64,000 nucleotides of DNA from contig NZ_LT635801.1 in the NCBI RefSeq assembly GCF_900128495.1, positions 1,685,997 to 1,749,996 of the forward strand, given 5' to 3'. The notes beneath the pieces are model-generated. The model saw nothing but the letters and a program-made list of their open reading frames with translations. It made no database searches and had not been told where the DNA came from. Origin of the DNA: Bacteroides ilei. Its GTDB lineage: Bacteria > Bacteroidota > Bacteroidia > Bacteroidales > Bacteroidaceae. Within the stretch, counting starts at the first letter, position 1; the number at the start of each line of letters is the position of its first letter. Shown piece after piece: positions 8,887 to 16,968 of this stretch. The position numbers and the translations under genes are program-made.

Positions 8887-8918
8887 CAAATGTATTTTGA
8901 ATATGTATATGATACAAA
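8887..8918 (-). promoter_or_regulatory. Promoter of the helix-turn-helix pair
   Basis: On the minus strand, TTTG (complement of 8915-8918), a 20-base spacer, then TACATTTG (complement of 8887-8894), a consensus match. It ends 17 bases before the ATG at 8870. Confidence 0.75.
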
Positions 8919-8922
8919 ATGT

Positions 8923-8962
8923 TGTCATTAGGTGTCGTCAGGTAGCATCAGATGTCATTGTT
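8923..8962. repeat. Four tandem 10-bp iterons upstream of the promoter
   Basis: Units TGTCATTAGG, TGTCGTCAGG, TAGCATCAGA and TGTCATTGTT lie end to end. The 10-base period puts each unit on the same face of the helix. They start four bases upstream of the -33 box, so a protein bound along them could touch polymerase or bend the DNA. Confidence 0.6.
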
Positions 8963-9183
8963 GGTGGCTGTGTTAACCCGTTTCCAATTCTGTATTACAT
9001 AGTTTACACTTTTGGTTTACACTAAATATTAAGTAGAAAAAATATACGCCTGATTATCAGCGTCTAATAAGCTTGTTGATCTTTGTCTTAGATTCAGGCA
9101 TACTATTTTCACTACTATAAGTACATACTCTTAGAGTGCGCACGAAGAGAGTATCGATTTATTCATTTAATAACATTGGAATT

Positions 9184-9487
9184 ATGTCATATATAGATAA
9201 TGAGATACTCGAAAGACTTATAGGAACCATGGTAGAGGGATTTGCCCGCATTGAAAAGAAACTGGATCAGATGAACCGTCTGAAAGAATGTATGAACGGA
9301 GACAGACTGCTTGATAATGTGTCTGGCAGAACTCCTTGGTGTGTCACAAAGAACCTTGGCACGTTACAGGCAAGAGGGCAAGATTAAATATTACTCGGTG
9401 GAAAAGAACGGGAAATCATTCTATCTTGCCTCAGAGATACAGAGTTTCCTTCTCCAGCGAGGTAAGAACATAGTAAATAATAAGTAG
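9184..9487 (+). pseudogene. Frameshifted helix-turn-helix protein
   Basis: The first frame (ATG 9184) gives MSYIDNEILERLIGTMVEGF and a coiled N-terminus, then runs off into nonsense and stops near 9387. From about 9320 the next frame encodes LAELLGVSQRTLARYRQEGK, a textbook helix-turn-helix, and continues through a wing region to a stop at 9485-9487. A single-base insertion or deletion near 9315-9325 therefore breaks the gene. Intact it would be about 100 residues, another excisionase-type protein like the two at 8293-8870. It is divergent from them and followed by a terminator. Confidence 0.75.
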
Positions 9488-9495
9488 CAAATAGA

Positions 9496-9538
9496 ATAAG
9501 TGACCGTATTCTGATGGAAAGATGATACGGTCACTTAT
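9496..9538. terminator. Bidirectional terminator
   Basis: Perfect 14-base arms ATAAGTGACCGTAT (9496-9509) and its complement (9525-9538) with a 15-base loop, between the convergent helix-turn-helix remnant and the ThiF-type gene. Confidence 0.8.
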
Positions 9539-9541
9539 GCA

Positions 9542-10318
9542 TTACACTGGGATTGCGGTCATTTTCAATGTATCCAGATTGACATAGACACCGCGATACA
9601 GTGTCTTTCCTTCCTTGAACATTCTCCATAATATGTCACATCCGATATGTGCCAGTGTGGAGTTGATGAACAAATCCTGTTTTTCCAAAGCTTCCGCCAG
9701 AGAACAGCTTGGTCCTGATTCCTTTTCCTTGATTTTTGCATAGTCCACTTTCTCGGTGATGACATTCATTTTAGGCATGGGAATATATTCCTGTGAAGAA
9801 GGTTGGAGAACTTTCTCACGTACCGTCCCGATGATGACCTGTCCTTTTGTCTGGCTGTTCCCAAAATCCATCCAGTATATGGGAGCCGAATGGTCACTGA
9901 AGTTTTCTTTGCGGACTTTCTTCAGGAACTTCCAAAGCGTAAGACGTGAACGTATATTGTCCGTACAGGTTATGATGATATTTGCTGTGCTTTCTCCAGA
10001 AAAGTTCCTGGTGGGGAAACATTGCGGTTCTGCAGTCCATGCGTATCCGAAGAAACGGTTGATGCGTGTGACAAGTGATACGGCCTTGTTCAGTCCCAGT
10101 TCCGTCTCACTGAAAAGCTGGCGTCCTATATTGGCTTGGCTTACTGTGTCGGGATCGAATACGGTGACATGCAGTCCGGGATGGCCCAATGCTTGAAGTG
10201 CCATACTCATGCGTGCCAGATTGGTTATCACTTGTGAGCCGGTACCTCCGGCTCCGATGACGAATACCGTTACCGGATGACGCGGATTGAGCAGGTAGCG
10301 GTCGGTAAAATGTATTGG
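9542..10318 (-). pseudogene. PRTRC-type ThiF/E1-like protein, start lost
   Basis: The frame contains the E1-family nucleotide-binding loop VIGAGGTGSQV near its start, then DPDTVSQANIGRQLF and the adenylation-domain core. It matches the ThiF member of the PRTRC gene set carried by plasmids and integrative elements, which adenylates a protein or peptide terminus. The homologous part begins about HFTDRYLLNPRHP, but two codons earlier there is a TAA (complement of 10319-10321) and no ATG. The first usable codon, a GTG at 10231, would cut off the nucleotide-binding loop. The sequence beyond 10319 is A/T-rich and unlike the gene, so the 5' end was probably removed at a rearrangement junction. No other PRTRC gene is present. 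Confidence 0.75.
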
Positions 10319-10623
10319 TTAAAATTATAGTGTTATATAACGATAGCCTCCTTTTGATTATACGGCTAGCATCATGTTGCTTGTAGTTAATTCCTATAAT
10401 CTTCATTTTAATTTTAATCAGTTTACTACCACATTTTTTCAGATGAATTTTCAAGGCGATAGTCATAAAGAAAATTCTCCTTAAGAAAGGAACAAATACG
10501 ATTATAAAGCAGTATTGGAATTTATCTTTAATGGAATAGATAACTTAAAAAATAATGCAAGTGTCATATTTCTTACACTGATTATTTCGATAAAATGTTT
10601 TTTTTGCAAAAAAATGTATATAT
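10319..10623. other. Leader region of the nrf operon
   Basis: 305 bases without a gene. The left edge is the breakpoint of the ThiF-type gene. An interrupted dyad AGTGT-N10-ACACT lies at 10560-10579, about 45 bases before nrfH, a plausible regulator site. No good match to the Bacteroides -33/-7 promoter was found, so the promoter may depend on an activator. Confidence 0.4.
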
Positions 10624-11184
10624 ATGATATTATCTAAAAGGCAGAAAATAATAACAGCCATCATGGCTGGAACTATAGTAGGAGGTGGATTATTTTTCCT
10701 TTATATGTTGAGGGCGCATACTTATCTTACTGATGAACCTTCAGCTTGTGTGAATTGTCATATTATGTCCCCTTATTACGCTACATGGATGCACAGTTCT
10801 CATTCAATAAATGCTACTTGTAATGATTGTCACGTTCCTCATGAGAACTTTGTAAAGAAATGGACTTTTAAGGGAATGGATGGAATGAAGCATGTTGCAG
10901 CTTTTCTGACAAGTTCTGAACCACAGGTCATACAGGCACATCCTGCAAGCTCACAAGTAATAATGAATAACTGTATACGATGCCACCAGCAACTTAATAC
11001 TGAATTTGTGGAAACAGGACGTATAGACTATATGATGTCTGAAGTTGGAAAAGGGAAAGCATGTTGGGATTGCCATAGGGAGGTACCTCATGGAGGTAAA
11101 AACAGTCTCTCTTCCACTCCCAATGCGATAGTTCCACTACCTGAATCACCCGTACCGGAATGGCTTAAGAAAATGAAGAAATAA
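10624..11184 (+). CDS. nrfH: Cytochrome c nitrite reductase small subunit NrfH
   Basis: NrfH is a membrane-anchored tetrahaem quinol dehydrogenase that passes electrons to NrfA. The 186 residues have one N-terminal membrane helix (about 8-29) and four haem-binding CxxCH motifs: C42/C45/H46, C66/C69/H70, C117/C120/H121 and C147/C150/H151. Length and spacing match the NapC/NirT-type small subunit. nrfA starts 20 bases downstream, and the two would form the periplasm-facing complex. It is the first gene of an apparent five-gene operon that also encodes cytochrome c maturation proteins and a porin. Confidence 0.95.
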   Translation: MILSKRQKIITAIMAGTIVGGGLFFLYMLRAHTYLTDEPSACVNCHIMSPYYATWMHSSHSINATCNDCHVPHENFVKKWTFKGMDGMKHVAAFLTSSEPQVIQAHPASSQVIMNNCIRCHQQLNTEFVETGRIDYMMSEVGKGKACWDCHREVPHGGKNSLSSTPNAIVPLPESPVPEWLKKMKK

Positions 11185-11203
11185 TAAAATAAAACTATAG
11201 TAT

Positions 11204-12679
11204 ATGAACAATAATTTTAAATCTTGGCATGGATGGTTGTTGTTTGGTGTTTCAATGACCGTTGTTTTTTGTTTGGGACTTGCTGTTTCTGCATTGTCTG
11301 AACGCAGGGCAGAAGTGGTAAGCATATTTAATAACAGAAAAAATCCTATGAAGGGTATTGTACCTCAGAATGAGAAGTTCCAGAGTGATTTCCCGAGAGA
11401 ATATCAGACTTGGACAGAAACTGCCAATACTGATTTTCAGAGTGAATTTAATGGAAACGTAATGGTTGACGTCCTAGAACAACGTCCTGAAATGGTCATT
11501 CTTTGGGCTGGTTATGCTTTCTCAAAGGACTATTCTACACCGCGTGGACATATGCATGCAATAGAGGATATACGAGCAACATTACGTACCGGTTCTCCGG
11601 AAAACGAAAATGACGGTCCCCAGCCTTCTACATGCTGGACATGCAAGAGTCCTGATGTCCCACGTATGATGCAGGAAATAGGTGTTGATTCATTCTATAA
11701 TAATAAGTGGGCTGCTTTTGGCTCTGAGATTGTAAATCCTATAGGATGTTCAGACTGTCACGATGCAGAGACTATGGATCTTCATATAAGCCGTCCGGCT
11801 TTGATTGAAGCATTTGCACGTCAGGGAAAAGATATAACAAAGGCAACACCGCAGGAAATGCGTTCTTTGGTCTGTGCGCAGTGCCATGTGGAATATTACT
11901 TCAAAGGGGATGGAAAATATCTGACATTTCCTTGGGACAAGGGTATGACAGTGGAAACAATAGAACAATATTATGATGAGAACAATTTCTCTGACTATAC
12001 ACATGCCTTAAGCCGTGCTCCTATTATCAAGGCACAACATCCTGATTATGAAATATCCCAGATGGGAATTCATGGACAGCGTGGGGTATCATGTGCAGAC
12101 TGCCACATGCCGTATAAGAGTGAAGGTGGTATGAAGTTCAGTGACCATCATATCCAGAGCCCTCTTGCCATGATAGACCGTACATGTCAGGTTTGCCACC
12201 GTGAAAGTGAGGAAACTTTGCGTAATAATGTTTATGAACGTCAGCGTAAGGCTAATGAAATAAGAAACCGTCTGGAAGAAGAACTGGCTTCTGCACATAT
12301 TGAAGCCAAATTTGCATGGGACAAGGGAGCTACGGATAATGAAATGAAGCCTGTTCTAAAGCTTCTTCGCGAGGCACAGTGGAGATGGGACTTTGGAGTA
12401 GCATCACACGGAGCAGCATTTCATGCGCCTCAGGAAATACAGAGAATCCTTTCGCATGGACTTGACAGAGCCTTACAAGCGAGATTGTCTATTTCCAGGA
12501 TATTGGCAAAGCATGGATATACGGACAATGTACCTATGCCTGATATTTCAACCAAGGAAAAGGCTCAGAAATTTATCGGATTGGATATTCCAGCAGAGAA
12601 AGCTGCAAAGGAGCGTTTTATGAATAAGACTGTACCAGGTTGGTTGAAAGAGGCAAAGTCTAACGGACGTATTATTTGA
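11204..12679 (+). CDS. nrfA: Ammonia-forming cytochrome c nitrite reductase NrfA
   Basis: Reduces nitrite to ammonium with six electrons in the periplasm and can also reduce nitric oxide. The 491 residues carry the active-site haem motif CWTCK (C144, C147, K148), where lysine replaces histidine, and four CxxCH motifs (C182, C224, C297, C328 as first cysteines). The catalytic pocket is present: Arg114 in TPRGH, Tyr229 after the third motif, and Gln277 and His279 in KAQHP. An uncleaved or cleaved N-terminal hydrophobic segment (about 11-30) directs export. All key residues are intact, so it is predicted active. Confidence 0.97.
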   Translation: MNNNFKSWHGWLLFGVSMTVVFCLGLAVSALSERRAEVVSIFNNRKNPMKGIVPQNEKFQSDFPREYQTWTETANTDFQSEFNGNVMVDVLEQRPEMVILWAGYAFSKDYSTPRGHMHAIEDIRATLRTGSPENENDGPQPSTCWTCKSPDVPRMMQEIGVDSFYNNKWAAFGSEIVNPIGCSDCHDAETMDLHISRPALIEAFARQGKDITKATPQEMRSLVCAQCHVEYYFKGDGKYLTFPWDKGMTVETIEQYYDENNFSDYTHALSRAPIIKAQHPDYEISQMGIHGQRGVSCADCHMPYKSEGGMKFSDHHIQSPLAMIDRTCQVCHRESEETLRNNVYERQRKANEIRNRLEEELASAHIEAKFAWDKGATDNEMKPVLKLLREAQWRWDFGVASHGAAFHAPQEIQRILSHGLDRALQARLSISRILAKHGYTDNVPMPDISTKEKAQKFIGLDIPAEKAAKERFMNKTVPGWLKEAKSNGRII

Positions 12680-12684
12680 TATTT

Positions 12685-13908
12685 ATGTGGAAGAATACTT
12701 GGGGAGTAAAAGAAGGAATAATGACCTGTGGCGGATTGATAGCCATAGGTCTTATTTTGCATCTATTTACGGGGGCTGTTGACTGGAGCAGTTTTGCTTG
12801 GCCACTTAATATCTGTATTTTAACAGTGTATGTAGTGGTTTTGATAATGCTTTATATTTTAAGGAAAAAGCTATATTTTGTTCGTTGGACAATGTCGTAT
12901 AATGCAGCTGTACCATCATTGATAGCAGTTGTATTTCTGACATTCCTTATGGGGATGATAAAACAGATGCCGTCTTCTGTTTCTTCGGACGGATTTTCCA
13001 TATTTAACAGTATGCTTTCTTTTTGGCCTTTCATTCTGGTTTATATTTGGATGACTTCAATAGTGGGGCTAGTTTCTATAAAATATTTGTTCTCATTTCG
13101 TGTTGCCAGAATACCATTTCTGCTAAATCATTTAGGGTTGTTTATAGCTTTGGTTTCAGCTACTTTGGGAAGTGCTGACATGAAGAGGCTGACTATGAAT
13201 ACCCGTATTGGTCAGACTGAATGGCGTGCTACAGACATTAACGGGAATTTACATGAATTGCCGTTAGCCATAGAACTAAAGGACTTCAGTATAGACGAAT
13301 ACCCACCGAAACTGATGCTGATAGATAATTCTACAGGAAAGGCTTTACCATATGATAAACCTGAACACCTTTTGCTGGAAGATGGGGTAAATTCAGGTAA
13401 GCTGTCAGAGTGGAAGTTTGAAATATTGGACAGAATAGAAATGGCTGCATCAGTATCAGGAGAAGATACTGTAAGGTATGTTGAATGGCCAAGTACCGGA
13501 GCCACTTATGCTGTAAACGTGAAGGCTGTTTCCTGTGATGGGAAACGAACTGCAAGTGGTTGGGTAAGCTGTGGAAGTTTTCTGTTCCCATATCAGGCTC
13601 TTCGCCTTGATAGTATTTGCAGTCTGGTAATGCCGGATAGAGAACCCAGACGTTTCTCTTCAGATGTAGTTATATATACAGAAAGCGGAAAAAAACAGGA
13701 AAAAACAATAGAAGTAAACAAACCTGCAGATATAGAAAACTGGAAGATTTATCAGTTGAGTTATGATGAAAGCAAAGGACGTTGGAGTGATATAAGTGTT
13801 TTTGAACTGGTTTTAGATCCTTGGCTTCCGGCTGTTTATGTAGGAATTATAATGATGATGTTTGGTGCTGTGTGTATGTTTGTCACTGCCCAAAAGAAAA
13901 ATAATTAG
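12685..13908 (+). CDS. Cytochrome c biogenesis protein ResB/Ccs1-like
   Basis: System II cytochrome c maturation component that, with CcsA, delivers haem to apocytochromes on the outer face of the membrane. The ATG at 12685 is chosen; an upstream TTG at 12676 would overlap the nrfA stop. Four membrane helices occupy roughly residues 12-160, followed by a large periplasmic domain and a final helix near 375-400, the arrangement expected for ResB. Position between nrfA and ccsA and spacing of a few bases indicate co-transcription. Dedicated maturation genes make sense because NrfA needs the unusual CxxCK haem attachment. Confidence 0.85.
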   Translation: MWKNTWGVKEGIMTCGGLIAIGLILHLFTGAVDWSSFAWPLNICILTVYVVVLIMLYILRKKLYFVRWTMSYNAAVPSLIAVVFLTFLMGMIKQMPSSVSSDGFSIFNSMLSFWPFILVYIWMTSIVGLVSIKYLFSFRVARIPFLLNHLGLFIALVSATLGSADMKRLTMNTRIGQTEWRATDINGNLHELPLAIELKDFSIDEYPPKLMLIDNSTGKALPYDKPEHLLLEDGVNSGKLSEWKFEILDRIEMAASVSGEDTVRYVEWPSTGATYAVNVKAVSCDGKRTASGWVSCGSFLFPYQALRLDSICSLVMPDREPRRFSSDVVIYTESGKKQEKTIEVNKPADIENWKIYQLSYDESKGRWSDISVFELVLDPWLPAVYVGIIMMMFGAVCMFVTAQKKNN

Positions 13909-13921
13909 AAAATAGGGAAAT

Positions 13922-14713
13922 ATGATGAGTTGGGACTGGTTTATATATTTTGCCATAGCGTCTGTATTGTTCTGGATTATAGGTTCATGGAATGCTTTTA
14001 AAGAATTCAAAATACGAGCATGTACATTTACTTTTATAGGACTTCTTGTCTTTGGAACATTTATAGTCTTGTTGTGGTATTCATTGGAGAGACCTCCTTT
14101 GCGCACAATGGGAGAGACCCGTCTGTGGTATTCTTTTTTCCTGCCATTTGCTGGGTTGATTACCTATATGAGATGGAGGTATAAATGGATACTTGGATTC
14201 AGTACTATACTGTCTGTAGTATTCATTTGTGTAAACATTCTTAAACCTGAAATTCACAATAAGGCTTTGATGCCTGCGTTGCAAAGCCCATGGTTTGCTC
14301 CTCATGTCATTATATACATGTTTGCTTATGCTATGCTTGGGGCTTCGGCCATAATGGGAATTTATCTTTTATGGATAAAGAAAAATCAAGGCGATGTCAA
14401 AGAAATGGCCTTGTGTGATAACCTGGTATATGTCGGATTGTCATTCATGACTCTAGGTATGTTGACCGGAGCATTATGGGCAAAGGAAGCATGGGGACAT
14501 TACTGGTCATGGGACCCAAAAGAAACATGGGCTGCAGTTACATGGTTTTCATATCTCACATATATACATATGAGGATAGGAATGCATAATAAACGGAAAG
14601 CATCCTTGTATGTTTTACTGTTATCGTTTGTGTTTCTGCAGATGTGCTGGTGGGGAATAAATTATTTGCCGTCTGCACAAGGTAGCAGTATACATACTTA
14701 TAATATGAACTGA
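13922..14713 (+). CDS. ccsA: Cytochrome c biogenesis protein CcsA
   Basis: Haem-handling partner of Ccs1/ResB. The 263 residues form about eight membrane helices, with the tryptophan-rich WWD signature WGHYWSWDPKETWA near residues 190-203, which binds haem outside the membrane, and flanking conserved histidines (for example in the segment SPWFAPHV). It follows the ResB-like gene by 13 bases and precedes the porin by 16. It may be specialised for the CWTCK haem of NrfA, as seen for dedicated lyases in other nrf clusters; this is inferred from position. Confidence 0.92.
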   Translation: MMSWDWFIYFAIASVLFWIIGSWNAFKEFKIRACTFTFIGLLVFGTFIVLLWYSLERPPLRTMGETRLWYSFFLPFAGLITYMRWRYKWILGFSTILSVVFICVNILKPEIHNKALMPALQSPWFAPHVIIYMFAYAMLGASAIMGIYLLWIKKNQGDVKEMALCDNLVYVGLSFMTLGMLTGALWAKEAWGHYWSWDPKETWAAVTWFSYLTYIHMRIGMHNKRKASLYVLLLSFVFLQMCWWGINYLPSAQGSSIHTYNMN

Positions 14714-14729
14714 TTAAACCTTATGATTT

Positions 14730-16016
14730 ATGAGAAGAAGAAACTTATCTATGTTGATAGCATTCTTATTTATAGGAAATGTATCAATCTCTTATGCCCA
14801 GGAAGAAAATAACGAAAAAGACAAATTTTTTGTTTCGGCCCAGATTCGTACAAGAGGTGAATACCGTAATGGAGCATTGTATCCGCGTAATGAAAGTGAT
14901 TTGCCGTCCGGTTTTATAAATGAACGTGTCAGACTTTCATTGGGATATGAACGTCAACGCCTTTCTCTGAAATTCTCTGCTCAGCATGTAGGTGTATGGG
15001 GACAGGATGCCTTGGTGGATAAGAACGGCCGTTTCATATTGAATGAAGCATGGGCTGCATTTGAATTTAATGATTATTGGTTTATGCAGTTGGGAAGACA
15101 GGCTCTTTCGTATGACGATGAGCGTATTCTCGGAGGGTTGGACTGGAATGTAGCCGGACGTTATCACGATGCTCTGAAAATTGGATATAGAAAAAATGGG
15201 CATCAGCTTCATGGTATATTTGCATTTAATCAGAATGACGAGAATGTTATAGGAGGAACATTCTATGATAGCAGCAAGACAAAGCTGTATAAGAATATGC
15301 AGACTTTATGGTATCATTATGATTTTGCTTCAACCCCTTTACAGTTTTCAATTATGGCAATGAATCTTGGTCAGGAGGGAGGCGATGCTGAGTCAAGAAA
15401 ATCTGACACTCAATATATGCAGACATTCGGAACATACATTAAATATGCTCCCGGCCAATGGAATTTATCCGGTGCATTTTATTATCAGTTCGGCAAGAAT
15501 GTATCATCACGTTCAGTATCAGCTTTTATGGGTAGTGCACGTGCTTCATATAATATAAATAAAAGCTGGTCTGTAAATGTTGGAACTGATTACTTGAGTG
15601 GAAATGATAAGTCTGACGGAACATATAAGGCTTTCAACCCATTATATGGAACACACCATAAGTTTTATGGGGCAATGGATTATTTCTATGCTTCTGATTT
15701 TATTGGAGGTTATAACCCAGGGCTTTCCGATACTCAGATTGGAGTTGGTTATAAGGTGTCTTCTTCAGTATCGATGGGAATGAATTATCATTATTTTGCT
15801 ACAGCTGTGAAACTTGAAAATCTGGAACGTTCATTAGGATCTGAAATTGATTATCAGCTGGACTGGAAGATAATGAAGGATGTAAGTTTGTCTTTAGGCT
15901 ATTCTGTAATGTTCGGGACTTCAACAATGGATATTGTAAAAGGAGGTAACCATAACAGCTGGCAAGACTGGGGATGGATATCACTGAATATAAACCCACA
16001 AATCTTTTGTAAGTGA
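14730..16016 (+). CDS. Outer-membrane porin, alginate-export-domain type
   Basis: 428 residues with a signal peptide (cleaved after SYAQ) and alternating aromatic beta strands throughout, as in a 16-18-stranded outer-membrane barrel. It resembles the Alginate_exp family (for example RLSLGYERQRLSLKFSAQHV and LGRQALSYDDERILGGLDW). Such porins accompany nitrite and nitrate reductases in Bacteroidetes, so nitrite entry is a reasonable guess, but the substrate is not shown. It is the last gene of the nrf operon. Its original terminator now lies at 19977-20038, displaced by the IS66 insertion 91 bases after the stop codon. Confidence 0.75.
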   Translation: MRRRNLSMLIAFLFIGNVSISYAQEENNEKDKFFVSAQIRTRGEYRNGALYPRNESDLPSGFINERVRLSLGYERQRLSLKFSAQHVGVWGQDALVDKNGRFILNEAWAAFEFNDYWFMQLGRQALSYDDERILGGLDWNVAGRYHDALKIGYRKNGHQLHGIFAFNQNDENVIGGTFYDSSKTKLYKNMQTLWYHYDFASTPLQFSIMAMNLGQEGGDAESRKSDTQYMQTFGTYIKYAPGQWNLSGAFYYQFGKNVSSRSVSAFMGSARASYNINKSWSVNVGTDYLSGNDKSDGTYKAFNPLYGTHHKFYGAMDYFYASDFIGGYNPGLSDTQIGVGYKVSSSVSMGMNYHYFATAVKLENLERSLGSEIDYQLDWKIMKDVSLSLGYSVMFGTSTMDIVKGGNHNSWQDWGWISLNINPQIFCK

Positions 16017-16098
16017 CGATTCCTGTATGAGTTTTGGTGGTAATTATTCTGAATTCAAGTTTCGATAATAAAATGTATATTAAACAGAACGCTCAATT

Positions 16099-16107
16099 GA
16101 GTAAATT
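16099..16107. repeat. IS66 target duplication, left copy
   Basis: GAGTAAATT directly precedes the IS66 terminal repeat and recurs at 19943-19951 directly after the other end. The family norm is 8 bp; one extra base may agree by chance. Confidence 0.85.
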
Positions 16108-16185
16108 GTAAGCTTCCAAAATTGGCGTATTGACTAGCATGTCTCTTTCGCATACCTTCGTGCTAAACTTAAAACTCGAAAGATT

Positions 16186-16551
16186 ATGTTTAGCGAAAAA
16201 GATTTTGAAAGACTGTGGTTCCTCTACAAAACCGAGGGTGAGCCCAATGGGGTTTCCATCAACTCGTTCTGCATTGGCAACAATATTCCATACACGGCAT
16301 TCTATGACTGGTTCAAGAAGACACAGAAAAAGGTTGTACCTGTAGAAGTTGAAGGAATTCCGGAAGAGCTGATTCGGACAGGCAATGAAGAACGGCAGGA
16401 GGTTGCTAAAGACAAGCTCAAACGTACAACTCCCCATAAAGGAAGCATTATGGTGACGATAAGAACTCGTGAGGGCTTGTGCATACAGAAGAAAGGCTTA
16501 GACTATCAGGGGCTGAAAACACTGGTAGAGAAACTGGAGGGCTTATGCTGA
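16186..16551 (+). CDS. tnpA: IS66 accessory protein TnpA
   Basis: 121 residues, with an N-terminal helix-turn-helix-like part (FERLWFLYKTEG, NIPYTAFYDWFKKTQ) and a basic C-terminal half typical of the first IS66 gene. It is needed for transposition in studied IS66 elements, but its biochemical role is unknown. Its stop codon overlaps the next start (ATGCTGA at 16545-16551), indicating translational coupling. The frame is intact. Confidence 0.85.
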   Translation: MFSEKDFERLWFLYKTEGEPNGVSINSFCIGNNIPYTAFYDWFKKTQKKVVPVEVEGIPEELIRTGNEERQEVAKDKLKRTTPHKGSIMVTIRTREGLCIQKKGLDYQGLKTLVEKLEGLC

Positions 16552-16877
16552 GCATCAACGGTCTTCACAACTTCTACTACCTTCCTGAGCTTCACGATAT
16601 GAGATGCAAGGCTCAGCGTATATGCGAGATAATCCGAGGTCGATACCACCGTGATCCATTGAATGGTGATGTTTACATGTTCATGTCTAAAGACCAGCGC
16701 AAGGTTCGTATGATACACTATGAGCGCAATGCCTACTACCTTCATGAGAAGTCTTTCATTAAGGGCTATAAGTTCATGAAAATAGAGCGCAAGAACGATG
16801 TGACAGTATATAAAATAGACTGGAAAGACCTGGTCACGATACTTGAAACTCCAGTAATAACGAGTATAAGAATTTAA
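16545..16877 (+). CDS. tnpB: IS66 Orf2 family protein TnpB
   Basis: About 110 residues from the ATG at 16545, which overlaps the tnpA stop; an earlier ATG in the same frame lies inside tnpA and is not needed. The family signature is recognisable: KAQRICEIIRGRYHRDPLNG followed by VYMFMSKDQRKVRMIHYE. It acts with TnpA and TnpC in IS66 transposition, probably as a DNA-binding accessory. The gene is intact and unrelated to the TnpB nucleases of IS200/IS605. Confidence 0.85.
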   Translation: MLSINGLHNFYYLPELHDMRCKAQRICEIIRGRYHRDPLNGDVYMFMSKDQRKVRMIHYERNAYYLHEKSFIKGYKFMKIERKNDVTVYKIDWKDLVTILETPVITSIRI

Positions 16878-16968
16878 AGATAAAACTCTGACAATCAGCG
16901 ATAAAAATTCTCTAAATATTTGTATATCTCATTGAAAATGAGTATCTTTACATAAAATATTAGAGAAC

